This document shows, one piece after another, positions 26,721 through 35,437 of a stretch of DNA of 64,000 nucleotides. The number at the start of each line of letters is the position of its first letter. Position 1 is the stretch's first letter. The stretch lies in NCBI GenBank assembly GCA_965277625.1, contig OZ255827.1:1240001-1304000 (forward strand). The letters run 5' to 3'. The notes below the pieces were generated by a model, which was given only the letters and a program-made list of their open reading frames with translations, was not told where the DNA came from and searched no databases. A program made the position numbers and the translations under genes. Origin of the DNA: G965195345 sp965277625 (GTDB taxonomy: Bacteria > Pseudomonadota > Gammaproteobacteria > CAKMZV01).

Positions 26721-28105
26721 TATTGCAAGATCAACTCAGGTCCCATGACTAGGGTGGGTAACCAGGTTGAGAGTTGGGGAATGTAGGTGACCATTATGAG
26801 AAATATGAACATAACAGAAACCCAGGGCAGGGCGGCTTTGATGATTTGTAGCATAGACATTTTGGCGATGCCTGCTGTGACAAATAAGTTCAACCCCACT
26901 GGTGGCGTTATCATGCCTATTTCCATATTAACGACCATGATTATCCCCAGATGAATGGGGTCTATGCCTAATTTAAGGGCGATGGGGAAAACCAATGGTG
27001 CAACGATGATCAGCAATCCTGAGGGTTCCATAAATTGGCCGCCAATCAATAAAATAATATTGACGATGACCAGGAACATAATGGGTCCTAAGCCAAAACT
27101 AAGCAGTGCATTGGCTATTTCTTGTGGGATCTGTTCTTCAGTTAATACGTGCTTTAAGATTAAGGCATTGGCTATGATGAACATCAGCATGATGGTTAGC
27201 TTGGCTGAGTCAACTAAGGTTTTTTTGGTGTCTGAGTGGGTAAACACCATGAGGCTTTTGAATACGACTTGACTAAAGGAGTTTCTGCTTACCTCAATTG
27301 TGCCATCTTGCCGTTTCAGTGGCCCCATATCTCTATAGATGAAATTGGCGACGATAAAAGCATAGACAGCGGAAACCGCTGCGGCTTCTGTTGGTGTGAA
27401 CAGTCCACCATAAATGCCTCCGAGAACAATGACAATCAACATGAGTCCCCAAAAGGCATCTCTGAAGGAGTCGAAAATTTCTTTGAAGCCTTTGAATGGT
27501 TGTTTTGGCAGTCCTTTATATTGAGCGTAAACAAAAATGGCAAACATGAGCATCAAGCAGGCCACTAAGCCAGGTACAACGCCAGCCAGAAACATACGAC
27601 CGACTGAAACATCCGTTGCGGCCGCATAGACCACCATAACAATAGAAGGCGGAATGAGTATGCCGAGGGTGCCTGCATTACAAATAATCCCTGCTGAAAA
27701 TTCTTTTGAATATCCAATTTGGCGCATGCCTGCTATGACAATCGAGCCGATGGCAACGACCGTTGCTGGAGATGAGCCTGATAATGCCGCAAACATCATG
27801 CAGGCAAAGACTGAAGCAAGCGCTAAGCCGCCTCTAAATGAGCCAACGATAGAGATGGCAAATCTTATGATACGTTTGGCGACGCCACCGGTTGACATGA
27901 AACTGGAAGCCAAGATGAAAAATGGAATGGCCAACATGGTGTAGTGCCCCTCAAAGGCACTAAAAAGGGTCTGAGCGACTGAGGCCAGAGAAGTGTCAGA
28001 ATGGATCAGCAAAAAACCAATACTGGATATACCGAGGCATACGGCGACGGGCACGCCTGTCAGCATAAGCGCAATAATGACTATAAATAGTAATGCAATA
28101 TCCAT
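26720..28105 (-). CDS. dctM: TRAP transporter large permease (DctM-like)
   Basis: Inner-membrane transport subunit of a sodium- or proton-driven TRAP importer, 461 residues with about 12-13 hydrophobic segments. The segments IPFFILASSFMSTGGVAKRI and GGIYGGLFTPTEAAAVSAVYA are characteristic of DctM. It is somewhat longer than the usual 425-430 residues, with a charged loop around 265-305 (after YRDMGPLKRQDG). The ATG lies two bases after the DctQ stop, so the two are coupled. The stop codon abuts the HsdR relic. The substrate of TRAP systems is set by the binding protein, usually an organic acid. Confidence 0.92.
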   Translation of the reverse strand: MDIALLFIVIIALMLTGVPVAVCLGISSIGFLLIHSDTSLASVAQTLFSAFEGHYTMLAIPFFILASSFMSTGGVAKRIIRFAISIVGSFRGGLALASVFACMMFAALSGSSPATVVAIGSIVIAGMRQIGYSKEFSAGIICNAGTLGILIPPSIVMVVYAAATDVSVGRMFLAGVVPGLVACLMLMFAIFVYAQYKGLPKQPFKGFKEIFDSFRDAFWGLMLIVIVLGGIYGGLFTPTEAAAVSAVYAFIVANFIYRDMGPLKRQDGTIEVSRNSFSQVVFKSLMVFTHSDTKKTLVDSAKLTIMLMFIIANALILKHVLTEEQIPQEIANALLSFGLGPIMFLVIVNIILLIGGQFMEPSGLLIIVAPLVFPIALKLGIDPIHLGIIMVVNMEIGMITPPVGLNLFVTAGIAKMSMLQIIKAALPWVSVMFIFLIMVTYIPQLSTWLPTLVMGPELILQ

Positions 28106-28107
28106 TG

Positions 28108-28713
28108 TTAATTTTTGCGATCGTGATTTTCAGTGGTTGTATCTTCGATCTTGTCGATTTCCGCTTCATGAGAAGCAATAATGTGTTGTCTTTGATTTTT
28201 GGCGATCTGTATAAAGGCTTCTACAAAACGATAAAGCAATAATGACATGGATAATGGCAGAATGAAGTAGGGGATAAATCGCGGTATTTTTTCATAGGCC
28301 TCGCCTTCATTAAAAATATCTTGTATAAAACTGAATGCTTGTGGCATGGGAATGTCTTGCACTTCCAACCATGCTCGCTTTGTGACAAATGGATACCAAT
28401 AATCGAAAGAGCCTTTTAATAAGAGTAGGGTGAAGATCAGACAGATGGCTACTGCGAATAACGCCATGGCTTTTTTGAGGTGTTCTGGGAACTTAGCAAC
28501 GATGAAGTCAACGCCTATGTGTAGATTATGTTTGACACCGTACGAAGCCCCTAATAACACCAGCCATGCAAACAAAAAAACAGTCGCCTCAAGTGCCCAC
28601 AAAATATTATCATTGAATAAATAGCGGGCGACGACATTAGAAAACGTAATCAGGGTCATTAAACCCAATATTACGGCCATGATGTTTTCTTCTATTCTCT
28701 GAAATAATGGCAT
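28108..28713 (-). CDS. dctQ: TRAP transporter small permease (DctQ-like)
   Basis: Small membrane subunit that partners DctM, 201 residues with four hydrophobic segments (about 10-30, 45-65, 85-105 and 145-165), preceded by the usual FSNVVARYLF region. A hydrophilic C-terminal tail follows (from about 170) and is longer than in many DctQ proteins. It starts 295 bases downstream of the binding-protein gene, a spacer with two stem-loops. Confidence 0.88.
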   Translation of the reverse strand: MPLFQRIEENIMAVILGLMTLITFSNVVARYLFNDNILWALEATVFLFAWLVLLGASYGVKHNLHIGVDFIVAKFPEHLKKAMALFAVAICLIFTLLLLKGSFDYWYPFVTKRAWLEVQDIPMPQAFSFIQDIFNEGEAYEKIPRFIPYFILPLSMSLLLYRFVEAFIQIAKNQRQHIIASHEAEIDKIEDTTTENHDRKN

Positions 28714-28765
28714 TTGGCTGATTGTTCTAATGGCTATTTAAAGAGTGATTTGTTCAGACTTGTCA

Positions 28766-28796
28766 AATATGAGGAAGCTCGATGCCCCCTCATATT
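28766..28796. promoter_or_regulatory. Stem-loop upstream of dctQ
   Basis: AATATGAGG (28766-28774) pairs with CCTCATATT (28788-28796) around a 13-base loop. No T tract follows on the minus strand. It lies 53 bases before the dctQ start in the dctP-dctQ spacer. Confidence 0.5.
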
Positions 28797-28923
28797 CTAA
28801 TCATTTGAAAGGCATACATTATTGATTAATGGTTGGGTTTATAGTCGCACCAATCATCATCTGAATGCCGTATATCTGGATCCGCTAATAGAGCAAAGGT
28901 AGTCACATTATGACACTGTAACT

Positions 28924-28958
28924 GCCCCACGAATGCTTAGACATTTATGGGGCTTTTT
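28924..28958 (+). terminator. Stem-loop with T tract in the dctP-dctQ spacer
   Basis: GCCCCA (28924-28929) pairs with TGGGGC (28948-28953), with an inner AATG/CATT stem, and TTTTT follows on the plus strand. The surrounding genes are on the minus strand, where the hairpin lacks a T tail. Read with the operon it would be an RNA-stabilising or partial-stop hairpin 50 bases after dctP; read the other way it would end antisense transcription. Confidence 0.6.
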
Positions 28959-29007
28959 ATATCAACCAGTCAACATTTGTATCTTTACTTCATTAGGGCG
29001 TTCTTAA

Positions 29008-30018
29008 TTATTTATTGGCTGCTTGAGCCGCTTTAATTAAGTCCTCACCAATGTCACCTTTATACTTATCCCACACAGGTTTTAACGCTTTCACCCACGC
29101 CTGACGCTGTGCATCGGTCAATTGACGTACGGTCGCCCCCGCTTTGATAATGTTTTGCCTGTTTTGCTGATTCACTGATTCGGAAGCCGCGTTTCTGGAT
29201 TCAGTCACTTCAGTTAATATTTTAGATAATTGATTTCTAACTTTAGCGGGCAGACCTGACCACCATTCATCAGAAGTCACAACGAGGTAATCTAAAATGC
29301 CGTGATTGGTTTCTGTAATGCCATCTTGAACTTCAAAGAATTTTTTGCCGTAGATGTTAGACCAAGTGTTTTCTTGTCCATCGACCACTTTGTTTTGTAA
29401 TCCACCATAAACCTCTTTAAAAGACATTTTCTGTGGATTTGCGCCCAACTGTTTAAATTGGTCAACCAAAACTTCTGAGCTTTGCACACGAAATTTAAGC
29501 CCTTTTGCATCTGAAGGATTGATAAGTGGGCGATTGGCTGACATTTGTTTCATGCCATTGTGCCAAAAAGTCAGTCCCAGCAGTCCTCTTCTTTGCATGG
29601 ATTTTTTAAGTTGTTCTCCAGCAGCCGAATTTTGAAAACGATCAACAGCTTCTATGTTTTCAAACATAAAAGGCAAATCAAAGATGCGGAATTTCTTAGT
29701 AAATTTTTCAAATTTTGATAAGGATGGTGCAGCCATTTGCACATCACCATTTAACAAAGCTTCCAAAACTTTATTATCGTTATAAAGTGTGGAGTTAGGA
29801 TACACTTCCATACAAGCAACGCCGTTCATTTCCGCATTAACCCGCTTAGCGAGCAAAGTGGCAGCAATCCCTTTTGGATGTTTATCGGTATTGGTTACAT
29901 GGGAAAATTTGATCACAGTCTCGCCAGCATCACAGGACGCGTAAGCCGTACCATAACCCATGCCAACCGTAATGATCGTGCTGAGCGCAACCAGCTTCAT
30001 ATAAGTTAATACTTTCAT
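29008..30018 (-). CDS. dctP: TRAP transporter periplasmic binding protein (DctP-like)
   Basis: Periplasmic solute-binding subunit. The ATG at 30018 is preferred over the longer frame from 30057 because GGAG lies eight bases upstream of it and the signal peptide then begins MKVLTYMKLVALS. Cleavage is likely after AYA. The mature 310 residues carry family features: IKFSHVTNTDKHPKG near the start, KGLKFRVQSSEV with the arginine that usually pairs with a carboxylate, and GGLQNKVVDGQENTWSNI. The arginine fits an organic-acid ligand, which remains unidentified. It is the first gene of the dctPQM operon. Confidence 0.92.
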   Translation of the reverse strand: MKVLTYMKLVALSTIITVGMGYGTAYASCDAGETVIKFSHVTNTDKHPKGIAATLLAKRVNAEMNGVACMEVYPNSTLYNDNKVLEALLNGDVQMAAPSLSKFEKFTKKFRIFDLPFMFENIEAVDRFQNSAAGEQLKKSMQRRGLLGLTFWHNGMKQMSANRPLINPSDAKGLKFRVQSSEVLVDQFKQLGANPQKMSFKEVYGGLQNKVVDGQENTWSNIYGKKFFEVQDGITETNHGILDYLVVTSDEWWSGLPAKVRNQLSKILTEVTESRNAASESVNQQNRQNIIKAGATVRQLTDAQRQAWVKALKPVWDKYKGDIGEDLIKAAQAANK

Positions 30019-30326
30019 CTTAAAATCTCCTAAAGATAATATTGGTAAAAAATACATTATATATAACGCTGATACTTTAAACCCGCTTAAATTTCAAAAG
30101 AGGGGTAGTGCGAATACCTGAACTTGCAGGGCATGGTTTCCTACGCTCTCGTTTACCAAGGCGGGCAGAATGCAAGAAAGAAGAAAGAGAGAAGGGTAGC
30201 ACCTTGAAGGGGCAGTTTAGAATGAGCCTATAGAATGCCTTTAGAAACGATTAATTTTGCGGAACGGTTTGCAGAAGGCTTAGTCAGTAACAAGTGACAG
30301 TTTTTTGCTGTCAGTGTGCGTGATTA
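30019..30326. other. Spacer upstream of dctP
   Basis: This 308-base spacer holds the dctP leader and the region after the first HNH gene. On the minus strand a TATATAAT run near 30058-30065 could be a -10 box but lacks a clear -35. A TGACAG/CTGTCA hairpin lies at 30295-30313 without a T tail. No gene is supported. Confidence 0.4.
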
Positions 30327-31439
30327 TTAGCTTCTGAATATGTTTTCTCGATGATAGGCAAGGTATTTATGGTGTTTAGGGTCTATGCGAGACAATTTCA
30401 TGTCCTTGTTTATGCCCAACAGACGCATGTCTTTTTCTTTCAATTTTGTTGACACCAAAATCCTGCCAGAATCATCAAAACTTATAAATCCTGAATCAAA
30501 ACAAGCGTCTAAGTTTGGTGACAGTAACAAACCATTATAAAGATCCAAACGCTCATGGGTGTTATCCGACTTTGCCCAAGGTTTAATATGTGATGCTATT
30601 AGTAGAGCGTGCTCTTGGCATCCAGTAACAGCACACGATTTCCAATAATTGATAAGGTGCTCTCTGAATAACCCTTGACCTATACGTGCGTTTACAATTG
30701 CCTCGCGCTCTGTGTCAGTTAGGCTTAAATATTCCTTTACATCTGCTAAATTTTCTTCCTTCATATCATACCCGAGCGTCCAAGCAAATGTATGAGCTTC
30801 TATCCATTCAACCTTAGACGGTAAAATCTCAGATAACATAATTTGAAGTTGACTGATTAAGTCGAGATATTGAGTATAGTTTTCCCAAGAGCATCTTTTG
30901 AATGTTGAGAACGTTGCTCCTAATAAATTAAATGATTTATCAAAAGATGTTGTAGAGATGGGTAAATATTTGGAACGATCTTTTAAGAAAAATAAATAAG
31001 CTACAACAGGGTACTTTTGTCCAAACAATCGAATCAATTCGTCAAATGTTGTTTCATCTTCATTCTTGTGGAAAAGATTGAATACGCATTGTTCTATTGC
31101 TTTTTTATGATCTTGTTCTATTGTGTCAAAAGACGAAAGAATATCGTTAATTGCATTACGGCTACTCCATGCGACTAAATAATCACCAACATTTATTGAC
31201 TCGATCGTTGATGCAATAATTTTTCCACTGCCAATTTCAGATGAATTCCAATCCTGAAAATTTAATTTTTTCCTGCCCTCTCCGTAGATTTTGATTTTGA
31301 GTTTAACTTGATCATCTAAGTATGGGTTGGATGAAAAAGACTCAAAAGAAACTTTAGATTCTTCTTCAATGAATTTCTTGAATGCGCTTAACTGTTGTTC
31401 AAATAGATATGGATCAATGATTGGTTTTGATGTGTTCAT
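30327..31439 (-). CDS. HNH endonuclease domain protein, copy 1
   Basis: A 370-residue protein with a unique N-terminal region and a C-terminal HNH_2-like nuclease domain: CAVTGC, then SHIKPW, then ERLDLYNGLLLSPNLDACFD. The usual final histidine is replaced by Asp in NLDACFD, a variant also common in this family from memory. The start at 31439 is chosen over 31460 because AAGGAG lies just upstream and because the paralogue starts with the same peptide and the same leader. It may be a restriction or defence nuclease; no methylase is in the same operon. An almost parallel copy lies 125 bases upstream. Confidence 0.8.
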   Translation of the reverse strand: MNTSKPIIDPYLFEQQLSAFKKFIEEESKVSFESFSSNPYLDDQVKLKIKIYGEGRKKLNFQDWNSSEIGSGKIIASTIESINVGDYLVAWSSRNAINDILSSFDTIEQDHKKAIEQCVFNLFHKNEDETTFDELIRLFGQKYPVVAYLFFLKDRSKYLPISTTSFDKSFNLLGATFSTFKRCSWENYTQYLDLISQLQIMLSEILPSKVEWIEAHTFAWTLGYDMKEENLADVKEYLSLTDTEREAIVNARIGQGLFREHLINYWKSCAVTGCQEHALLIASHIKPWAKSDNTHERLDLYNGLLLSPNLDACFDSGFISFDDSGRILVSTKLKEKDMRLLGINKDMKLSRIDPKHHKYLAYHRENIFRS

Positions 31440-31564
31440 GATGCTCCTTGTGAAATGCAAATGACTTTAAAATGTACGTGATCTTGCGTATATAGCCTTA
31501 GCTTACTGTAGGATGATTGTAGCTTAGTAAAATATGGTTGTCTAATTAGTTGTGTGTGGAATTA

Positions 31565-32704
31565 TTAGCTTTTGAATATGTTTTTTCGATGATAGGCAAG
31601 ATATTTTTGGTGCTCAGGTTCAATACGAGACAATTTCATATCCTTGTTTATACCCAGGTCATGCATGTCTTTTTCAGTCAATTCATTTGATAGTAAAATC
31701 TTGCCCGAATCATCAAAGCTTATAAAGCCTGAATCAAAACAGGCATCTAAATTTGGTGACAGTAACAAGCCATTATAAAGATCCAAACGCTCTGCTGTGT
31801 TATCTGACTTTGACCAAGGTTTAATATGTGACACAATCAGTAGAGTGTGCTTTTGGCATCCGGTTACAGCACACGATGCCCAATATTTGATAAGGCGGTC
31901 TCTGAATGGCCCTTGACCTTTACGAGCTTTTACTATTGCCTCGCGCTCTGTGTCAGTTAGGCTCAAATATTCTTTCACATCTGCTAAATTGTCCTCATTC
32001 ATTTGAGACGAGAGCATCCAAGCAAATGAGTGAGCATCTAACATTGAAACATCAATTGATGACGCCTCAGTTGATAAAGCCTCAGATAGCATTGTTTTAA
32101 GCTGACTGATTAAATCGAGATATTGGCTATAGTTTTCCCAGGAGCATTGCGCTCTTGTTTTGAAGTTTGAGCCTAATAATTCAAAAGATTTATCGAAATA
32201 TGTTGTAGCAATGGGTAAATATTTGGAACGATCTTTCAGGAATAATAAATAAGCAATAAGGGCGTATTTCTTTCCAAAAATTTCAATCAAACTGTTAAAT
32301 GATGCTTCAACTTCTGTCTTGTGGAAAAGATTGAAAAGGCATTGTTCTACTGCTTTTATTTGTTTAGGATTTTGTTTTGCTTCATATAGTTGTTGATGGG
32401 GGCGATTGTCATCGCCATAGCGGCTCTGCCATGGGACTAAATTATTATTGGGGATTTCTATTGATTCAATGGTTGATGCAATAATATCGCCACTTCCAAT
32501 GTCTGATTCTTTCCATGCCTGAAAAACCAGTTTGCCCCTAGCCTCTCTATAGATATCAGATTTGTAACCTTCTTGATCATCTGTGTATGGGTTGGATGCA
32601 AAAGACACAAAAGAAACTTTGGATTGTTCTTCAATGAATTTTTTGAATGCGCCAAACTGTTTTTCAAATAGATATGGGTCAATGGTTGGTTTCATTGTAT
32701 TCAT
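31565..32704 (-). CDS. HNH endonuclease domain protein, copy 2
   Basis: A 379-residue paralogue of the neighbouring HNH protein, similar from the first residues (MNTMKPTIDPYLFE) to the last (KYLAYHRKNIFKS). The HNH_2-like domain has CAVTGC, SHIKPW and NGLLLSPNLDACFDSG. The most divergent part is the middle (about 95-115 and 205-225), including an inserted WQSRYGDDNRPHQQ-type stretch. The leader, with AAGGAG before the ATG, is almost identical to that of copy 1, so the duplication included the 5' untranslated region. Role unknown; defence against foreign DNA is the usual guess. Confidence 0.8.
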   Translation of the reverse strand: MNTMKPTIDPYLFEKQFGAFKKFIEEQSKVSFVSFASNPYTDDQEGYKSDIYREARGKLVFQAWKESDIGSGDIIASTIESIEIPNNNLVPWQSRYGDDNRPHQQLYEAKQNPKQIKAVEQCLFNLFHKTEVEASFNSLIEIFGKKYALIAYLLFLKDRSKYLPIATTYFDKSFELLGSNFKTRAQCSWENYSQYLDLISQLKTMLSEALSTEASSIDVSMLDAHSFAWMLSSQMNEDNLADVKEYLSLTDTEREAIVKARKGQGPFRDRLIKYWASCAVTGCQKHTLLIVSHIKPWSKSDNTAERLDLYNGLLLSPNLDACFDSGFISFDDSGKILLSNELTEKDMHDLGINKDMKLSRIEPEHQKYLAYHRKNIFKS

Positions 32705-32816
32705 GGTGCTCCTTGTGAAATGAAACGACCTTAAAAGGTACGTTAGTTTGTGTTTCGCCTAATTATGAGGTGACTGTCTGTGTGCGTTTTTCATTATGCT
32801 TAGGGTGTTTAGATCA

Positions 32817-34487
32817 TCAGTAGATTTGTTTCCCAGCAAAAAAGGTCATTAAGACTTTGGTTTGGTTTATTTTGTGTTTTGGTATTGTAAATATATCCTG
32901 ACTTAAGACAATCATATCGGCTTGTTTGCCTAAGGCAATTGAACCAACTCGATTTTCTTGGCGCATCAAATACGCTGAGTTTATGGTGTATGCATCAATG
33001 GCTTCGGTCAGGCTGAGTGACCCTTCGCTGCGATTCACGATGCGATGAATGCCGATAAAAGGATTTAAGGGGCTGACATCAAAATCACTGCTTAAGGTGA
33101 TGGTTGCTGAGGCGTCTAATAATACACGCACAGGCAAGGGTAGAACTTGGTCGTTGTCACCCAGATAATGGTGGCTGAATTCATTGAATATTTCAGGTTC
33201 AGTAAATGCCCCTGCAAACTGGAAGTCGGCAATCACACCCAGTTGAGCAAAACGTTTAATGTCCTGACGTTCAACGTGCTCAACATGTGTGATGCGGTGG
33301 CGTGGATTGAGTGTTGGGTTTGCTGCACGCGCCATCTCAATAGCATTTAGGGCTTGATGGACACCGCCTGAACCAATGGCATGAATATGAAAATCATAGC
33401 CTGTGCGTTCTAATTCAATCAAATACCTCGCCAAACGCTGTTCTGTGAAGTAATTTATCCCCATGGGCGTTTCAAAATGCGAATCCACCTTGTAAGGGTG
33501 CGAGGGAATGGCGGTGGTATTGTGGGTTATGCCATCCACATAAAGCTTGATTTGATTGCGATTGATTAGGGCATTTGGGTCATAGCGATACAGCTGTTTC
33601 AAACGCTTGAGTTGGTTGTCATCGTCCATCTGTGGGTAAGCCCAAAGGCTCAGAATGGCGTGCGCATCAACCAAGCTTTCAGAATTGGCACGGTCATAGA
33701 GGATGTGATAATTTCGAGTCCAGTATGCGCGTGCATCGATAAATGACGTGATGCCATTTTCAGCCAATTGGTCCAAGCCATTCAGCAGGCCTTGATAGTG
33801 GAGTTCATCTAAACCTTTGTTCGGTTTTAAAGCCAATTCAAAAGCCAGTTCACCGGCATTATCAATCAGCAATCCATTGGGTGTGCCGTCTTTGGTTTTA
33901 GCGATGATGCCACCGACAGGGTGGGGCGAATGCCGATCAATGCCTAATAGTTGTAGTGCTTTTGAGTTGGCCCAGACGGCGTGTGAGGTTTGCTCCATGA
34001 TGGCAGCAGGGCGGTTTGGGATGGCTTCATCGAGTACCGCTCGAGGGTTTTGCCCCGATGAGAGAAAGGTTTCTATGTCCCAACCCCAGCCTAGAACCCA
34101 ATCGGTGCCAATTTGTTTAGATGAGCAAGCTTTTAAGTGTGCTAATGAGTCGCGCGGGGTAGCGCCAAATTGAACGATGCAGGTGCCACTCATCGGTGCA
34201 TTGGCTTCAAGAATGTGGGTGTGGACATCATGAAATCCTGGTAATACCAATTTGCCTTGCAAATCGATGATCTCATCGGCCTGTGTTTGATATTTTTGCA
34301 AGGCTTTATCACTGCCGAGCGCCACAATTTTGCCATCATCAATAAGAACGGCTGAAGCAAATTGATTAGGTTGAGACAGATAAATGCGCGCATTGTGAAG
34401 CAATAAAGATTCTGCTTGAGCGGACATTGTTGACATCATGCCAACGCTGAATATAAGGCTAAAAAAGTGTAATCGATGGAATGGCAT
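32817..34487 (-). CDS. Exported amidohydrolase family 3 (YtcJ-like) enzyme
   Basis: A metal-dependent amidohydrolase predicted to act in the periplasm or at the cell surface. The preferred ATG at 34487 opens a signal peptide (MPFHRLHFFSLIF to SAQAE); a TTG at 34517 would add ten residues without improving it. Family motifs: GKLVLPGFHDVHTHI for the first metal-binding histidines, ITHVEH for a later one, TLSSDFDVSPLNPF for the late Asp, and a final ALGKQADMIVL. The 556-residue length is usual. The substrate is unknown; relatives hydrolyse amides or related bonds. It is divergent from the GST gene, 173 bases away. Confidence 0.85.
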   Translation of the reverse strand: MPFHRLHFFSLIFSVGMMSTMSAQAESLLLHNARIYLSQPNQFASAVLIDDGKIVALGSDKALQKYQTQADEIIDLQGKLVLPGFHDVHTHILEANAPMSGTCIVQFGATPRDSLAHLKACSSKQIGTDWVLGWGWDIETFLSSGQNPRAVLDEAIPNRPAAIMEQTSHAVWANSKALQLLGIDRHSPHPVGGIIAKTKDGTPNGLLIDNAGELAFELALKPNKGLDELHYQGLLNGLDQLAENGITSFIDARAYWTRNYHILYDRANSESLVDAHAILSLWAYPQMDDDNQLKRLKQLYRYDPNALINRNQIKLYVDGITHNTTAIPSHPYKVDSHFETPMGINYFTEQRLARYLIELERTGYDFHIHAIGSGGVHQALNAIEMARAANPTLNPRHRITHVEHVERQDIKRFAQLGVIADFQFAGAFTEPEIFNEFSHHYLGDNDQVLPLPVRVLLDASATITLSSDFDVSPLNPFIGIHRIVNRSEGSLSLTEAIDAYTINSAYLMRQENRVGSIALGKQADMIVLSQDIFTIPKHKINQTKVLMTFFAGKQIY

Positions 34488-34660
34488 AAGGGATTTTTCA
34501 ATGATTTGGTGGGTCAATGTGTCCTATTATAAACACCTTTAGCTATAACCAAAGTCAATCTAACCTGTATTGGGGCAGTGGCGAAGGAACAAACAACCCT
34601 TGGGGTTATTCGTGGTATGATAATCGCCAACAAAACAGCAATGACATACACGGAGTATTT

Positions 34661-35323
34661 ATGAAATTGACCCTCATTAGTTTTAATTTGTGCCCATTTG
34701 TTCAGCGTGCCGCGATGGTATTAGAGTTGGCTGAACAGCCTTATGACATCGAATTTATTCAGTTATCAGATCCGCCTCAATGGTTCAAGGATATATCGCC
34801 TTTGGGCAAGGTGCCTTTGTTGGTGGTTGAAACCGAGTCAGGCAAAACGGTTTTATTTGAATCGCAGATCATTGCAGATTGGTTGGCTGATGAGTTGAGT
34901 TTGCCGCTTTATGCAACGGATCCTTTGGAAAAAGCGGCGCAACGGGCGTGGAATGAGTTTGCCTCAGATTTATTGTCTGCCCAATATGGTCTTTCAATGG
35001 CAAAAACCAAACACACTTATCAATCTAATCTTGATTATTTGAAAGGGCGGTTGACCTTTGCCAGTGATTTTGTCAAAGGCCCGTACTTTGGTGGTGAAAA
35101 AATCAGTATGCCAGACATTGCATTTGCCACCATATTTTGGCGTCAGCAGTTCTTTGAGAAACATTTCAACGTTGGATTATACGAAGGCTTGCCTGTTATA
35201 GATGCTTGGCAAAAGAAGCTTTGTGAGTTGCCCATGACCAAACGAGCGGTCATTGAGGATTTCGAAGAAGTGTTGTTGGCGGACGGCAGACGAGGTGAGA
35301 CTGTTTTATATCAAAGAGCGTGA
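34661..35323 (+). CDS. Glutathione S-transferase family protein (Cys-type, SspA/omega-like)
   Basis: A 220-residue GST. The N-terminal thioredoxin-like domain has FNLCPFVQRA (the CPF motif of omega or SspA-like GSTs), SPLGKVPLL and the ESQIIADWL glutathione-site segment. The C-terminal helical domain carries SMPDIAFATIFWR. The frame is open from 34517, but ATG 34661 is the likely start since GGAG lies five bases upstream and the family begins there. The substrate is unknown; cysteine-type GSTs often act in thiol transfer or dehalogenation. Confidence 0.85.
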   Translation: MKLTLISFNLCPFVQRAAMVLELAEQPYDIEFIQLSDPPQWFKDISPLGKVPLLVVETESGKTVLFESQIIADWLADELSLPLYATDPLEKAAQRAWNEFASDLLSAQYGLSMAKTKHTYQSNLDYLKGRLTFASDFVKGPYFGGEKISMPDIAFATIFWRQQFFEKHFNVGLYEGLPVIDAWQKKLCELPMTKRAVIEDFEEVLLADGRRGETVLYQRA

Positions 35324-35437
35324 TTTTTATGTGCTCAGAGTCAGTGCAATGGCAGATTTAAGCGTATGAACCATTCTCTTTGGTCGTGTGATCAACGAAG
35401 AGTCAACGTTTAAAGCGTATCACCAGTCATTTGCTCA

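Noticed and set aside
28924..28958. Hairpin as a normal terminator for the TRAP operon
   Set aside because: Its T tract is on the strand opposite to the operon and dctQ lies downstream.
30295..30313. TGACAG/CTGTCA hairpin as terminator of the HNH genes
   Set aside because: Read on the minus strand there is no T run after the six-pair stem.
34488..34660. Longer N-termini for the amidohydrolase (TTG 34517) and the GST (34517)
   Set aside because: The amidohydrolase signal peptide starts at the ATG at 34487; the GST family start at 34661 has GGAG at the correct distance.
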